Shown here piece by piece: positions 63,416 through 64,000 of a stretch of 64,000 bases of DNA; within the stretch, counting starts at the first letter, position 1, and every line of letters starts with the position of its first letter. Location of the stretch: contig NZ_BMOO01000001.1 of NCBI RefSeq assembly GCF_014647115.1, positions 372,001-436,000 on the forward strand, given 5' to 3'. Source of the stretch: Halarchaeum rubridurum (GTDB lineage: Archaea; Halobacteriota; Halobacteria; Halobacteriales; Halobacteriaceae). The translations under genes were made by a program, and so were the position numbers. The notes under the pieces were generated by a model. It did no database searches, was not told where the DNA came from, and saw nothing but the letters and a program-made list of their open reading frames with translations.

Positions 63416-64000
63416 TGGACGACTACCTCCGGGCGGAGCTCGTCCGCTTCGCCGCCGCGCTCCGCGAGGGCGGCGTCGCGGTCCCGGGGGACGGCGCGCT
63501 CGCGGCCGCCGACGCCCTCGACGCGCTCGACGACCGGAGCCGGGAGTCGGTCCGCGCGGCGCTGCGCGCGACGCTCTGCACCCGCCCCGCCGACGAGGGC
63601 ACCTTCGCGTCGCGCTTCGAGACGTTCTGGACGCGCGTCCGGGGCGGCGAGGCGTCCTACGGCGGCGACGACGGCGTCGCCACGCTCGACACGAGCGCCG
63701 AGGGGGTGGCGGACGCCCCCGGCCAGATGGTCGTCGACGAGAGCGCCGCGATGCCGGGTGGCGCGGGCGGCGAACGCAGCGGCGGCGTCGGCCCGAGCCA
63801 GAGCGAGCGCGCCGGCAGCCAGTACAGCGCCGACGGCGCGAGCGAGCAGGTGTCGCTCGACGGCATCCACGGCAACGACGACATCGACGACGCCGTCGCG
63901 GCGTTCACCGAGGCGGTCGCGTCGCTCCCCGGCCGCCGGTGGGGCCGGGGCGAGGGGACGCCCGACGTCCGGCGCGCGCTCCGCCGCGGGGCCGCGACCG
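63415..64000 (+). CDS. CoxE-like VWA-domain protein, N-terminal part (runs out of window)
   Basis: At least 195 codons visible, open to the right edge. The N-terminus DDYLRAELVRFAAALREGGV and VRAALRATLCTRPADEGTFA, then FETFW, matches CoxE-like VWA proteins; the metal-ion-dependent adhesion site is expected beyond the window. A Gly/Ser/Ala-rich stretch (about 100-155) follows the helical start. It overlaps the MoxR gene by one base and completes the SWIM-MoxR-VWA set. Confidence 0.82.
   Translation, partial: MDDYLRAELVRFAAALREGGVAVPGDGALAAADALDALDDRSRESVRAALRATLCTRPADEGTFASRFETFWTRVRGGEASYGGDDGVATLDTSAEGVADAPGQMVVDESAAMPGGAGGERSGGVGPSQSERAGSQYSADGASEQVSLDGIHGNDDIDDAVAAFTEAVASLPGRRWGRGEGTPDVRRALRRGAAT

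Overview
The window is a chromosomal segment from a haloarchaeon (class Halobacteria). The evidence is very high GC, strongly acidic proteins, archaeal information-processing genes (aRF1, aIF5B, S19e, PDCD5-like protein, NOB1, PAN, thermosome, class I LysRS, TiaS, Twy1, Trm1) and families known mainly from haloarchaea (DUF5811, DUF5812, DUF7123, DUF7511, RbkR). Genus cannot be fixed from the sequence alone. No transposase, CRISPR array or rRNA was seen; one tRNA gene, tRNA-Ser(GGA), is present.

Layout. 1-5.3 kb: the end of RNase HII, NucS, the SecF-SecD pair and small membrane or haloarchaeal proteins. 5.5-13 kb: Pgi with a CPBP protease, a Tat-exported CocE/NonD hydrolase, NOB1 with a PRC-barrel protein, an EamA transporter and aIF5B. 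13.2-15.9 kb: a restriction-modification island of lower GC, consisting of an amino-methyltransferase, a small winged-helix regulator and a PD-(D/E)xK endonuclease; its intergenic DNA carries shared candidate operator sites. 16-25.9 kb: a long minus-strand run (membrane protein, S19e, PDCD5, EamA, HisS, TruA, PepF, PAN, PdaD, DUF5811). 26-37.5 kb: ThiL, site-2 protease, AEC carrier, MoaE, PyrH-LysS, IlvE, RbkR-RibB, Twy1, MBL protein. 37.6-47 kb: ArgS, aRF1, glutaredoxin, HTH regulator, TiaS, a DUF7511 gene preceded by a mini-ORF, an AstE-like protein, amphi-Trp protein and a duplicated PhoU/TrkA-C protein. 47-58.7 kb: citrate synthase, MATE, threonine deaminase with RidA, tRNA-Ser, GIDE protein, thermosome, Lrp-GlnA. 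58.7-64 kb: PAP2, YihY/BrkB, Trm1, then a SWIM / MoxR / CoxE-like VWA cluster cut by the window end.

Functional links. PdaD makes agmatine, which TiaS puts onto tRNA-Ile2. IlvA releases reactive enamines that RidA, two genes away, removes. Lrp faces glnA across a shared promoter region. RbkR regulates and performs riboflavin steps and overlaps ribB. NOB1, PRC-barrel protein and aIF5B form an rRNA-maturation/translation neighbourhood.

The most unusual non-coding content is a dispersed family of intergenic elements built from perfect GC-rich hairpins with three-base loops plus a TTTTGG...AGCTTTT / GGAAAAGG core. They lie mostly at gene ends; one copy has been tandemly duplicated with the 3-prime end of the citrate synthase gene. 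A separate in-frame palindromic repeat occurs three times inside a predicted exported protein.
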